Source: a virus. From it: a stretch of 64,000 nt of DNA. The DNA is taken from the IMG/VR virus record IMGVR_UViG_3300044712_001084, positions 1 through 64,000 of that record. One strand, given 5' to 3'. Position numbers and translations under genes: made by a program. This document shows, piece by piece, positions 6,814 through 14,129 of the stretch. Numbering within the stretch: position 1 is the first letter of the stretch; the number at the start of each line of letters is the position of its first letter. The notes beneath the pieces are model-generated. The model did not search any database and was not told where the DNA came from. It saw nothing but the letters and a program-made list of their open reading frames with translations.

Positions 6814-7460
6814 TACTGATCCACCCTCCAGTAAATCGAGTTGAGACCATCGCACTGCACCAGCTTATACGGCTTGTCAGCGAACCACTCACGGATAGCC
6901 TTAGCATGGAAGCTGAATGCCTCCACCGGATTGCCGTCATGCGTCTCTACGATTATCATTCTGGGCTTCCAGCGCTCCATACTAGCGCCAGCCAACACCT
7001 TCAGTTCAGCACCCTCTACATCTATGACTAGCACGTCTATGGGCGCACTCACCTCGAATAGATCCAACAACGCGTCTAGCGTGTAGCAGGGTGCCAGCAC
7101 GAAGTTGTCAGCATCGTAAGTGCACCACGGCTGCTTCTCAACCGTCTCCGTGTCAATAGTCGGGTTCTCCGCCATATATAGCTTGACCGTACCCGTCACG
7201 TCACCCACGCAGCAATTGGCCACCATGACATTAGGGTGCTGAGCGTGGTTCATGCGGCATTGCTCAAATAAGGTCTTTACAGGCTCTACATAAAGTCCAG
7301 TCCAGCCAGCCTGGGCCAATCCCCAGGTATTAGACCACGCGTAACCATCATGGGCACCCACTTCGACAAACGTGCCTTCAGTGCAATAACCCAAATACTG
7401 GGCATATATCTCTGCCAGGTTGGCTATCTGGCAAGTGCGCGACATTTCATATTGCGTCAT
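6813..7460 (-). CDS. FkbM-family methyltransferase
   Basis: This is 215 residues. GTFVEVGAHDGYAWSNTWGL is the SAM-binding loop, GLYVEPVKTLFEQC supplies the acidic residue after strand 2, and IDVLVIDVEGAELKVLAGA is the hallmark FkbM strand 4-5 region. FkbM enzymes O-methylate sugars or small molecules. In a phage the target could be a glycan on the virion or a modified base. GAGAGG precedes the ATG; the tagged gene lies 10 bp upstream. Confidence 0.8.
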   Translation of the reverse strand: MTQYEMSRTCQIANLAEIYAQYLGYCTEGTFVEVGAHDGYAWSNTWGLAQAGWTGLYVEPVKTLFEQCRMNHAQHPNVMVANCCVGDVTGTVKLYMAENPTIDTETVEKQPWCTYDADNFVLAPCYTLDALLDLFEVSAPIDVLVIDVEGAELKVLAGASMERWKPRMIIVETHDGNPVEAFSFHAKAIREWFADKPYKLVQCDGLNSIYWRVDQ

Positions 7461-7470
7461 CTAAGCCTCT

Positions 7471-7896
7471 CTAGCGTTTGTAAGATCCGTAAGGACCTTT
7501 TGGTTTTACATCGTCTAGCGTCTTCTCTTCATCCGTTATGGTACGTGGACGTATGGTAGGATGACTCTTTGACCAATCTTTGACTATGCTGGATATAGCA
7601 ATATCCAAGGTCGTCACGACCTTATTCAATTTGGATGCCGATGACCCGTAACCAGAAATTTTGAAACCATCTTCTACTTTGGTGATCGAATAACCGTAAG
7701 GTCTCAATTTTGCTTTGCCTACTTCTACATAAGCAGTTCCACCTATAACGTCAATAGTTCCAGTCACATTATCGAATTTAGCCGCTAATGCGGCAGTATC
7801 ATTACTTGGCGCAGAGCCTCCAACCAAACCTGGCCTACCTTCATGACCGAAGTTCCCACTTCCTGATCCACCTTTGAACCGCATAGTCAGTTTCAT
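7471..7896 (-). CDS. Tagged protein with GSGNFGHxGRPG peptide; domain unknown
   Basis: This is 141 residues. Residues ~6-29 are the shared peptide (FKGGSGSGNFGHEGRPGLVG, then GSAPS). The rest is a small strand-rich domain with a GGTAYVEVGKAKL segment and a basic C-terminal tail (PKGPYGSYKR). I do not recognise the domain. The next gene upstream carries the same N-terminal peptide, so they are probably a pair with a shared destination. AGAGAGG precedes the ATG. Confidence 0.7.
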   Translation of the reverse strand: MKLTMRFKGGSGSGNFGHEGRPGLVGGSAPSNDTAALAAKFDNVTGTIDVIGGTAYVEVGKAKLRPYGYSITKVEDGFKISGYGSSASKLNKVVTTLDIAISSIVKDWSKSHPTIRPRTITDEEKTLDDVKPKGPYGSYKR

Positions 7897-7905
7897 AATA
7901 CCTCT

Positions 7906-8613
7906 CTAGCGTACGTTATCCACAAACCAATCTTCAATGGCGCTGGGCATGGGCTCACCCATCACGAAGTTAGCAAACATGTCGCAAAAGGCTTCTTCAT
8001 AAGAGCCGTTATAATTGGCGTAGCCTGACATAGAGCCACGATGCTCCCTCCAGACGTTATCGCGCCACGAGGTCAATACTGGGTTCGTCTCTACACGTCC
8101 TCTGCTACCTCCAGGTAATTTTACGAGGTCTGCGGACTTCACAGAGTTCTGCTTCCACCACAAATGTCCATACTCGTGACTCACGACATGCTTCAGCAGC
8201 GCGTCTCTATCGTTAGCGCCAGAGAACCCAAACCACTCGGCTCTATTGTAAGTGGAACCTGGAGATTTACTTGGTGGGTCATCTAATCTCCATGGCGCAA
8301 TATAGATATAGTTCTTGCCATCAATCCTGGTTGACCGTCCAAATGGATCTGAAGAGCCAGCCGCCACCGCGCCAGAGCTTCCAATGACAATCGCTTCAGG
8401 GTCATCCATAGCAATAGTGGCATGGATATCGGCCACCGCGTCATTGATCAAGGTGTGGTCAGCATCAGATAACGTCTTGCCAGTGGGCTTCTTGCTGACT
8501 GGATCCACGAAAGATATCTGCACGGCTGCGCTACCACCAACCTTGCCTGGTCTACCAGCATGACCAAAGTTGCCGCTTCCCTCTCCACCTTTGAACCTGA
8601 TACTCAACTTCAT
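7906..8613 (-). CDS. Tagged zincin-type metallopeptidase
   Basis: This is 235 residues from the ATG with GAGG upstream. Residues ~7-29 are the shared peptide, and the rest holds HVVSHEYGHLWW, a zincin HExxH motif (His146, Glu147, His150). SYEEAFCDMFANFV about 60 residues later could give the third zinc ligand Glu. The likely role is cleavage of a host or virion protein. Small tagged zincins in phages are often thought to enter the cell with the DNA, but no direct evidence is visible. A terminator lies upstream. Confidence 0.72.
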   Translation of the reverse strand: MKLSIRFKGGEGSGNFGHAGRPGKVGGSAAVQISFVDPVSKKPTGKTLSDADHTLINDAVADIHATIAMDDPEAIVIGSSGAVAAGSSDPFGRSTRIDGKNYIYIAPWRLDDPPSKSPGSTYNRAEWFGFSGANDRDALLKHVVSHEYGHLWWKQNSVKSADLVKLPGGSRGRVETNPVLTSWRDNVWREHRGSMSGYANYNGSYEEAFCDMFANFVMGEPMPSAIEDWFVDNVR

Positions 8614-8643
8614 ACGCACCTCACTCTATCCTTATATAAACTA

Positions 8644-8667
8644 AAGAGCCTCCAACTGGAGGCTCTT
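8644..8667 (-). terminator. 10-bp terminator hairpin
   Basis: AAGAGCCTCC and its complement around a 4-nt loop, followed on the minus strand by TTTAGTTTAT. It separates the small membrane genes from the tagged pair. Confidence 0.8.
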
Positions 8668-8687
8668 ATGAATACAGCAAACTGCGT

Positions 8688-8888
8688 CTAACTTTTACTT
8701 GGACCTATAAAGAGGAATAGAGCGAACAGAGCGCACACGGTGCCTATGGCGTAACCCATATAGGCAATCTCCATCAGCTTCTCCAGCATGGCTTGCCACG
8801 CCATATAATAGAAGAATGCCGCCACAATGACTAGGCACACTCCAATCAGCTTAGCCAGTGCATTCCCGCAACCATCATTCTGAGTCAT
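8688..8888 (-). CDS. Small membrane protein
   Basis: This is 66 residues starting MTQNDGCGNALAKLIGVCLV, with two hydrophobic helices (about residues 13-33 and 42-62). AAAGGA lies nine bases before the chosen ATG, which overlaps the upstream gene. Function unknown. Confidence 0.6.
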   Translation of the reverse strand: MTQNDGCGNALAKLIGVCLVIVAAFFYYMAWQAMLEKLMEIAYMGYAIGTVCALFALFLFIGPSKS

Positions 8889-9327
8889 CGCCAGCAATCC
8901 TTTCACGTGGGTCCGGCATCCCAGCCGCGTTCAGTAAACCCACCAACTTAGCAATGGCAAACTGGTATGCCTCGCACTTGCCCTGGTTGGTGGGATTGCC
9001 CAAAGATAGTATCATAGTTCGGATGCGCTCTGCTTCCAGGCCAACCACGACATTAGATACAGCGTGCAATACGTCCAGCGCTTGCGTGGGCATAAACGTG
9101 GCACTAACCTCCAGCAATATCTGTAATTCGTCATAGGGTGACGCTGGATTAGGTATAACACGCTCTTGCACGCGAACCAGGTGAACTGGATGGGCTGGTT
9201 TATTTACCATGGAGTACATTTGCTCAGCAGCTTTTTGGCGCGCATCACGTCTCCAAGGCTCTTGGTCAGCGTCAGTACAGCGCGGCAGCCTTGTCTTGAC
9301 TACATACGATACAAAATTTCCAGCCAT
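8875..9327 (-). CDS. Hypothetical protein
   Basis: This is 150 residues. The frame is open further upstream, but AAGGA before the ATG at 9327, directly after the stop of the membrane gene, is the best start. It is mostly helical with no recognised family. Position among small accessory genes gives no further hint. Confidence 0.6.
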   Translation of the reverse strand: MAGNFVSYVVKTRLPRCTDADQEPWRRDARQKAAEQMYSMVNKPAHPVHLVRVQERVIPNPASPYDELQILLEVSATFMPTQALDVLHAVSNVVVGLEAERIRTMILSLGNPTNQGKCEAYQFAIAKLVGLLNAAGMPDPRERIAGDDSE

Positions 9328-9329
9328 GG

Positions 9330-9521
9330 CTATTCCTTGGTATTCAGACGTGAGCCAATCCACTGCAGGAACACCAGCACCACCGTGCCCCACGCGGCCA
9401 TAATAAACCAAGCCAGTTCCCGGCTGGCCACGTGAAACAACTCGGAAACCATGTGTCCCAGCAACGCTGCGCACAGCATCAGGACAAAAATAATCACCCA
9501 ATACACAATCTTGCCAATCAT
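9330..9521 (-). CDS. Small membrane protein
   Basis: This is 63 residues, MIGKIVYWVIIFVLMLCAAL, then a second hydrophobic helix (FIMAAWGTVVLVFLQWIG). A very good AAAGGAG site and a promoter motif 18 bp upstream support it over the overlapping longer frame. Function unknown. Confidence 0.65.
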   Translation of the reverse strand: MIGKIVYWVIIFVLMLCAALLGHMVSELFHVASRELAWFIMAAWGTVVLVFLQWIGSRLNTKE

Positions 9522-9522
9522 G

Positions 9523-9837
9523 TCAGTCTCCTTTACTTATACTAAACTTGTACAACGCGTCTAGAATATCTAGACGTTGATCGATGGTCATTGGCGCGTT
9601 ATCGGCTACGAGGTCTTTGACCAACCGAACCATAACCCACCCTGTAGCGATATCACCGTCATCGCAGTCCACCTCCAATCCCATATCCACGCATAACGCC
9701 AAGAATGAGTCACGATACTCACTGGCTAGCGCCAAGTGGCCAGTCATATCCTTGACCGTATCTCTAATCCACTCTAGCTCAACCATGTAAGCCAGCGCAC
9801 GATCATTAGGAATAGGTTGCTGCCTGGGTTGGTACAT
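9523..9837 (-). CDS. Hypothetical protein
   Basis: This is 104 residues from an ATG that overlaps the upstream stop (TAATG) with GAGG upstream. It is acidic and helical, with no recognised family. Promoter copy 8 lies inside its last codons. Confidence 0.6.
   Translation of the reverse strand: MYQPRQQPIPNDRALAYMVELEWIRDTVKDMTGHLALASEYRDSFLALCVDMGLEVDCDDGDIATGWVMVRLVKDLVADNAPMTIDQRLDILDALYKFSISKGD
9540..9551 (-). promoter_or_regulatory. Phage promoter motif variant (copy 8)
   Basis: ACAAGTTTAGTATAAG inside the 3' end of the preceding gene, 18 bp before the 63-residue membrane gene. Confidence 0.5.
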
Positions 9838-10073
9838 TACAGTAATTCCTCTCCGCATTGTGGATAGGTGTAATCTTCCACGTGATAGCATTTACCATCG
9901 CTAGTGCGCGTATAGTATCGCACATCAGTATGATTCCAGCCTTTTGTATGCGCAGCAGGACATACAACTTGCAATCTAGTGATCGTCACCTCTCCAGTAA
10001 TAGTATCGTACTCGTATGACGTAGATAGGTAGGAGAGTTCTGCACCGCAAGCCCTGCAGTACCGTGGTTTCAT
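9837..10073 (-). CDS. Small zinc-ribbon protein
   Basis: This is 78 residues, MKPRYCRACGAELSYLSTSY at the N-terminus, with CRAC plus a later PQCGEEL, a ribbon-type metal site. It starts by ATGA overlap with the next zinc-ribbon gene upstream, so the two are a translationally coupled pair. Confidence 0.6.
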   Translation of the reverse strand: MKPRYCRACGAELSYLSTSYEYDTITGEVTITRLQVVCPAAHTKGWNHTDVRYYTRTSDGKCYHVEDYTYPQCGEELL

Positions 10074-10297
10074 CGGCTGCGTGCGCCGCAATATGGGCAA
10101 TAAACCACGTCAGCAGTGTCTTGCCAGACGTTATTGGATTGCAGGTCTGTATCTTGACCCTCAGCCGTTATGGTAATCAGCACGTAAGATGCTTCACAAT
10201 TCCCACATCGCATGACAGGAAACTCGATAGATATGGGTACGAATTGGCGCCAATGGCGTGTATAGGTCGTCAATTTGGTGTCGCTAGTTTTGGCCAT
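10070..10297 (-). CDS. Small zinc-ribbon protein
   Basis: This is 75 residues with CGNC and CPYC about 37 residues apart, a classic ribbon spacing. GAGG precedes the ATG. A nucleic-acid or protein adaptor role is usual for such proteins; nothing more can be said. Confidence 0.62.
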   Translation of the reverse strand: MAKTSDTKLTTYTRHWRQFVPISIEFPVMRCGNCEASYVLITITAEGQDTDLQSNNVWQDTADVVYCPYCGARSR

Positions 10298-10305
10298 GGT
10301 TCACC

Positions 10306-10515
10306 TCAACTCAGAGATATATCGATGGTATCGATGTGGCCATTGAGATAATTAGACACCTTTGTCATGATATCCGTGGCCATTTCCAGCTTAGCCAGAC
10401 CTTGTGCATAGTGCTCTCTGCCATCATAGCCATCACCGCAAAAGGTCTGTGCTTCTATCGCCAGAGCCTTTAGCAGCAAATCCAGTGCTAATACCTTTCT
10501 CTCGTTTATGTCCAT
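10306..10515 (-). CDS. Hypothetical protein
   Basis: This is 69 residues, helical (KVLALDLLLKALAIEAQTF), with no recognised family. AGAGGTGG precedes the ATG, and a promoter motif lies 18 bp upstream. It opens the zinc-ribbon unit. Confidence 0.6.
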   Translation of the reverse strand: MDINERKVLALDLLLKALAIEAQTFCGDGYDGREHYAQGLAKLEMATDIMTKVSNYLNGHIDTIDISLS

Positions 10516-10533
10516 ATAATCCACCTCTATCTA

Positions 10534-10545
10534 TACTAAACTTGC
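10534..10545 (-). promoter_or_regulatory. Phage promoter motif (copy 9)
   Basis: GCAAGTTTAGTATAGATAG follows the 10556-10583 terminator in the direction of transcription. Confidence 0.62.
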
Positions 10546-10555
10546 TTATAAACAA

Positions 10556-10583
10556 AATAAACCCAGGAATTCCTGGGTTTATT
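10556..10583. terminator. 28-bp perfect palindrome, terminator
   Basis: AATAAACCCAGGAATTCC and its complement form a continuous palindrome with AT-rich ends, so it could work in both directions. Confidence 0.75.
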
Positions 10584-10603
10584 GTAATAATTAGTGGGTT
10601 ATT

Positions 10604-10975
10604 TTACGACTCGAATTTGTCCACCACGTCAGGCTCTTTGACACGCGGCTCAGCAAAGTCTACGGCATCGACAGCCGTGCCCATCTCCGCCATGCAGGAG
10701 CCGCAGAAGTCGTAATGCCCGACACCAGGTCCGATGGGCAGCACCATGCGCAGAGCCGTCTCTACGCGCTGGTCGCAAGCTTCGCACTTCAGAGGATGGA
10801 ATGCCAATGGAGCAACCGCGTACAGCAGGTCTTCTAGGTCCATACCCAAAATGCGCCCATCGATAATGTCCATGACTTTCTTGACTTGGGCCACCTGAGT
10901 GGATTTCAGCACTTTATCCATCGAGGATAGTTGGCGCTTGATATGCGCTTCACGAGTGATTACAGAGTACTTCAT
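10604..10975 (-). CDS. Hypothetical zinc-finger protein
   Basis: This is 123 residues with CEAC at mid-protein and CGSC about 30 residues later. The N-terminal part is helical and basic (KRQLSSMDKVLKSTQVAQVK). GGAGGG precedes the ATG. It stands alone between a promoter motif and a palindromic terminator, so it is a one-gene unit. Function unknown. Confidence 0.62.
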   Translation of the reverse strand: MKYSVITREAHIKRQLSSMDKVLKSTQVAQVKKVMDIIDGRILGMDLEDLLYAVAPLAFHPLKCEACDQRVETALRMVLPIGPGVGHYDFCGSCMAEMGTAVDAVDFAEPRVKEPDVVDKFES

Positions 10976-11003
10976 ATGCCCTCCAAGGTATACAGTCTTA
11001 TCT

Positions 11004-11015
11004 TACTAAACTTGC
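11004..11015 (-). promoter_or_regulatory. Phage promoter motif (copy 10)
   Basis: GCAAGTTTAGTAAGATAAG heads the single zinc-finger gene and lies right behind the 11024-11053 hairpin. Confidence 0.6.
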
Positions 11016-11023
11016 TGGAAAGC

Positions 11024-11053
11024 AAAAGAGCCTCCATAATCGGAAGCTCTTTT
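11024..11053 (-). terminator. Terminator hairpin
   Basis: AAAAGAGC and GCTCTTTT arms around a 14-nt partly paired loop. The stem is close in sequence to the one at 8644. Confidence 0.6.
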
Positions 11054-11125
11054 GGAAAACATGGGCTCAAAGCCTGGTAATGCGTCTGCTGGAAATTACG
11101 CTCAACGCGTCTGGCTTATGCTGGG

Positions 11126-11230
11126 TCAGCTAGCCTGAGTAGGTCCTAAGTGGAGAACATTGGCTGGCACTGAATGGCCAAGCCCTCGTTGGCTAGTATA
11201 ACCCGGCTGGAATTGGAACCAGAAGCCCAT
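11126..11230 (-). CDS. Possible 34-residue protein
   Basis: MGFWFQFQPGYTSQRGLGHS and 14 more residues, with AAAGGA five bases before the ATG and the start 10 bp past the upstream stop. Nothing else explains this gap, in which 11054-11125 shows no feature. Composition is unusual, so it may be chance. Confidence 0.35.
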   Translation of the reverse strand: MGFWFQFQPGYTSQRGLGHSVPANVLHLGPTQAS

Positions 11231-11239
11231 GGAATTCCT

Positions 11240-11458
11240 TTACGAGTCCAGATATCTAGCCGTCATGGCCGCCATCAGACCCAGTATGCCCATAAAGACA
11301 CTGGCCAGGAATGCGCCGCTAGCCATCAATGTATCTTGGATGCTGGATGCTTCCACGCCATACAGGAATAAGATTAGTGCTAGGACGAATAGCACAATAC
11401 TGGCCACTAAAACAGCAGCCGCAAGACAAGATCCACCACCATTCGATTGTTTAGCCAT
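11240..11458 (-). CDS. Small membrane protein
   Basis: This is 72 residues with two strong hydrophobic helices (LAAAVLVASIVLFVLALILF and LMASGAFLASVFMGILGLMA). GAGG precedes the ATG and a promoter motif lies 17 bp upstream. It could be a lysis or superinfection protein; no evidence decides. Confidence 0.65.
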   Translation of the reverse strand: MAKQSNGGGSCLAAAVLVASIVLFVLALILFLYGVEASSIQDTLMASGAFLASVFMGILGLMAAMTARYLDS

Positions 11459-11475
11459 AGTTCCACCTCTATCTA

Positions 11476-11487
11476 TACTAAACTTGC
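11476..11487 (-). promoter_or_regulatory. Phage promoter motif (copy 11)
   Basis: GCAAGTTTAGTATAGATAG, identical to copy 9 over 19 bp, heads the 72-residue membrane gene. Confidence 0.62.
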
Positions 11488-11542
11488 GTCATTCCAAGTC
11501 ATCCCATCCCTGGGAACATTTCAAAAAATTTTATAAAAATTT

Positions 11543-11737
11543 TTATGGCTGTCCCCAGAAACGCACGACCACCCATAGCAGACCTAATAAGAAGAAGCCA
11601 GCACCTAGTATAAGCAAGCTATATAGCATGGTATCACTGGCTGTCCAGCTAGCCGACACGCTACCAGCGTCATCCATAAATGCTACTGCCAAGCTATACA
11701 ATAGGAATACAATAAATACCAGCATAAGTTTCTTCAT
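11543..11737 (-). CDS. Small membrane protein after the terminase
   Basis: This is 64 residues starting MKKLMLVFIVFLLYSLAVAF, with a second helix LLILGAGFFLLGLLWVVVRF. The first helix could be a cleavable signal. The start is the ATG just after the terminase stop; its ribosome site is weak, so coupling to terminase translation is likely. Confidence 0.55.
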   Translation of the reverse strand: MKKLMLVFIVFLLYSLAVAFMDDAGSVSASWTASDTMLYSLLILGAGFFLLGLLWVVVRFWGQP

Positions 11738-11738
11738 A

Positions 11739-13985
11739 TTAAAATACCATCCCACCGCCCATCGAGGAATTGTCCCAAAAGGCCAAGCAGACAGAGTCCC
11801 CATAGTCAGTGGATCTACCCAGCCGCTCAGATATGTCGTTTTTACTTTCCAGCTTGATTACAGCGTCTTTTTGCATCTCATACTTGGGCGTAGATAGGTC
11901 CAGCACGAGTTCTTCCACCGGAGGGAGCATAACTTCAGAGCCGTATTCTGGATCCAATAGTTCCCGCATATTCCACCACATCGCAGCGCGTACATTTAGG
12001 AAGCGTAACTCCTTGCTACGATCCACCCAGGTCGTTCCACCCGACACCGTTATGGGTCGCAGCAGTGGTACATTGGACTCGTGTAATATATCGTAGAGCG
12101 ATGCGCCAAGCCCTCCATCAGTCTCGATATGCAACTCATAGCCTCTGGAAAGACTCTTGACGTAGCCAGCAAGGGATGTAATTGGAAGCTTCGAAAAGTA
12201 GTACATGTCGGAGATGACCAAGCGTTGTCTCCGTGCGCACACGGTTTTGTCAACCCCAGCACGCGCCACGTCCACGCCCAGGGCACGCTTGCCAGATTGC
12301 GGAGTCCTCCCGTTGGCGTGCCAAGCCTTCCAGCGCTCTGTAGCAGCCCTTATCCACGACAAAGGTATAACACCCTCTTCGCTAGAGTCAGCGAACTCCC
12401 CCAGGACGCGATTGAGGAATATAGAAGAGGACGCGCCCCACTGGCGCTCCCTCTGGCGTACCCACTCGCTAGATATGCGCCCTGCCTTTATGGCTTCATC
12501 CACTGTTACATGTCTAGTCTTCCAATCCTCATACCCTGGCTTATGGGAGTGGATGTCGTAGAATTGGCCTGATGGATCTCCAGGGGTAGATATGGCGAAT
12601 GCGAATGCCTCATCTGTAGTACCATCGTGAACGCTGGCTTCCTGGTTAGAACCCATTGTACCATCGACCTCTCTGGGTTGCTGGGTTTTGCTGGGTAGTG
12701 GGTTAGTATGGGATGCCCTGGTTCCCTGGGTTCCTATGGGTTGCTGGGATATGCTGGTAGCCCTTGGGTTGCTGGATTCCCTGGGTCGTTGGGAAGTATG
12801 GACGCGATGGAGCACGCCAGAGGTGCGTGGACTCGATGGCTCAGGTTGGCTGGGGTGGTGTGGGGCAAAACCCACGTTATCACCCACTTTCGAAGCCACT
12901 CCCTCCCCCAAGCCATCACCCACTCCCTCACCCAAGTTATCCCCCATACCAAACTCCACTCCCTGATCCACGCTTATACCCACTCCCTCCCCCATACTTT
13001 CTAACCCATCCCTAATACCCATCCCTGACATTCCAAGACTGATAGCTGCTGCTCCATCCGTTATTCTTCCACTCTTTACTCTATCCCTAATACTAGCCTC
13101 CCTTACGCTATCCACTCCCTTTACGCTATTGCTTACGATCTCCGAGAATGGACCTCCAATCAAATTTTTCACAACCGCTAGCCCACTCGCATTAGTGGCT
13201 ATACTAGGTGCTGGGTTCAGCTGGACTGCCTCCACAACCACTTTTCCTTTTATACCACCGTTGAATGGTAATCGCGTGATGGCCATCTTACCAGCGTATT
13301 TGCTACCATCCTTTAGCGCTTCCCATCTATCGATATTTGGATCACCCTCTGTGTCCTCGATTGCCATCTTGATATTCTTGGCATTGCTAAATGCGCCCTC
13401 TGCTGCATCCCAAGTCACTCTTGGAATAGCCTTGGCCTCATCGAATATGTATGTTAATCTTCTGGCGTGAGCACCCTCTATCGTATTATGATCGTCAGAT
13501 GCCACTGCGAATGCCTCCACTGTTCCAGATGACAATCGTATGGCTAATGACAAGAACTCTTTGTTGGGATCATATGGCTCTCTACCTATCAATGCCCAAT
13601 CCAAATGCCCAGCCAACTTTCTTATCTCTGGCCATAGGTACTTTTCTAACTGGCGCCATGCACTTGCCGTGGTTATAGTCTTGGCATCTGCCTCTGCTGT
13701 TAGCACTGAATGATGGGTTAGCAATGCTGCCATAAACGTCTTGCCTAATCCATGTGGACCTCTGACTGCCACTCTAGTATAGCCCTCGTCATAATACCCA
13801 AGAATTTCTTCCTGGTAAAATGCTAGCCTCTTGCCTAATGCGCCCAGCATATCGTATGCGAATGCTACCCTGTCTTTAGCATACATGCGCTGGAATTTGC
13901 GGAACTTGCCTGACGTGGATATCTGGGCATGGATAGCCAGCGAGAGGTCTGCTAAGTTGCCTGGTGTGCCAATTGACTGTAACAT
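11739..13985 (-). CDS. terL: Terminase large subunit with low-complexity insertion
   Basis: This is the packaging motor ATPase/nuclease, 748 residues. The Walker A motif is GPHGLGKT (76-83), Walker B is LTYIFDEA (177-184), and the coupling motif lies in FAISTPGDPSGQFYDI (~462-477). The RNase H-like nuclease follows with acidic residues in GVDVARAG, HIETDGG and TDYGDS. Residues ~201-457, between Walker B and the coupling motif, are an insertion not expected in the family. It is rich in Gly, Val, Asp and Ser with repeats such as GEGVGDGLGEGV, and its DNA holds tandem G-rich and C-rich runs. Without it the protein would be ~490 residues, the usual length. No intein borders (Cys/Ser start, HN end) are seen. 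Confidence 0.88.
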   Translation of the reverse strand: MLQSIGTPGNLADLSLAIHAQISTSGKFRKFQRMYAKDRVAFAYDMLGALGKRLAFYQEEILGYYDEGYTRVAVRGPHGLGKTFMAALLTHHSVLTAEADAKTITTASAWRQLEKYLWPEIRKLAGHLDWALIGREPYDPNKEFLSLAIRLSSGTVEAFAVASDDHNTIEGAHARRLTYIFDEAKAIPRVTWDAAEGAFSNAKNIKMAIEDTEGDPNIDRWEALKDGSKYAGKMAITRLPFNGGIKGKVVVEAVQLNPAPSIATNASGLAVVKNLIGGPFSEIVSNSVKGVDSVREASIRDRVKSGRITDGAAAISLGMSGMGIRDGLESMGEGVGISVDQGVEFGMGDNLGEGVGDGLGEGVASKVGDNVGFAPHHPSQPEPSSPRTSGVLHRVHTSQRPRESSNPRATSISQQPIGTQGTRASHTNPLPSKTQQPREVDGTMGSNQEASVHDGTTDEAFAFAISTPGDPSGQFYDIHSHKPGYEDWKTRHVTVDEAIKAGRISSEWVRQRERQWGASSSIFLNRVLGEFADSSEEGVIPLSWIRAATERWKAWHANGRTPQSGKRALGVDVARAGVDKTVCARRQRLVISDMYYFSKLPITSLAGYVKSLSRGYELHIETDGGLGASLYDILHESNVPLLRPITVSGGTTWVDRSKELRFLNVRAAMWWNMRELLDPEYGSEVMLPPVEELVLDLSTPKYEMQKDAVIKLESKNDISERLGRSTDYGDSVCLAFWDNSSMGGGMVF
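12615..13385. repeat. Low-complexity, G/C-run insertion inside terminase gene
   Basis: The plus strand shows repeated GGGTTGCTGGG-like units around 12670-12860 and then CCCACTCCCTC-like units around 12895-13020. Both are unlike the rest of the window. The reading frame stays open throughout. The G-runs could form quadruplexes. Confidence 0.6.
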
Positions 13986-14022
13986 GTGGTTATCCTGTCT
14001 TTACTAGCCTGGAATGCTAATC

Positions 14023-14087
14023 CTTGGCTAGCCTTGGAATAGATGGACTAATGGTAATGGACTTTGGAATTACAAAGGCTAGCCAAG
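14023..14087. repeat. 13-bp inverted repeat upstream of terminase gene
   Basis: CTTGGCTAGCCTT (14023-14035) and its exact complement (14075-14087) are separated by 39 bp, with a third partial copy, CTGGCTAGCCTT, at 14096-14107. It may be a terminator or a binding site ahead of the terminase. No ORF fits this 144-bp gap. Confidence 0.5.
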
Positions 14088-14129
14088 AGATATCCCTGGC
14101 TAGCCTTATGGCCTGTAAATATATACCGA

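Noticed and set aside
9330-9501. Longer start of the 150-residue gene at 9501
   Set aside because: The extension overlaps the whole 63-residue membrane gene, which has a strong AAAGGAG site and its own promoter motif; AAGGA before the ATG at 9327 is better.
11120-11240. Possible tRNA on the minus strand (a GGTTCCAATTCC T-arm-like string)
   Set aside because: No matching acceptor or anticodon arm can be found around it.
12688-13015. Plus-strand frames of 80-98 codons opposite the terminase gene
   Set aside because: They arise from the low-complexity insertion, where both strands lack stops. No ribosome sites or sensible composition, and the minus frame joins conserved terminase motifs.
12615-13385. 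Intein in the terminase
   Set aside because: No Cys/Ser first residue with intein block A, no terminal His-Asn, and no homing endonuclease motif seen.
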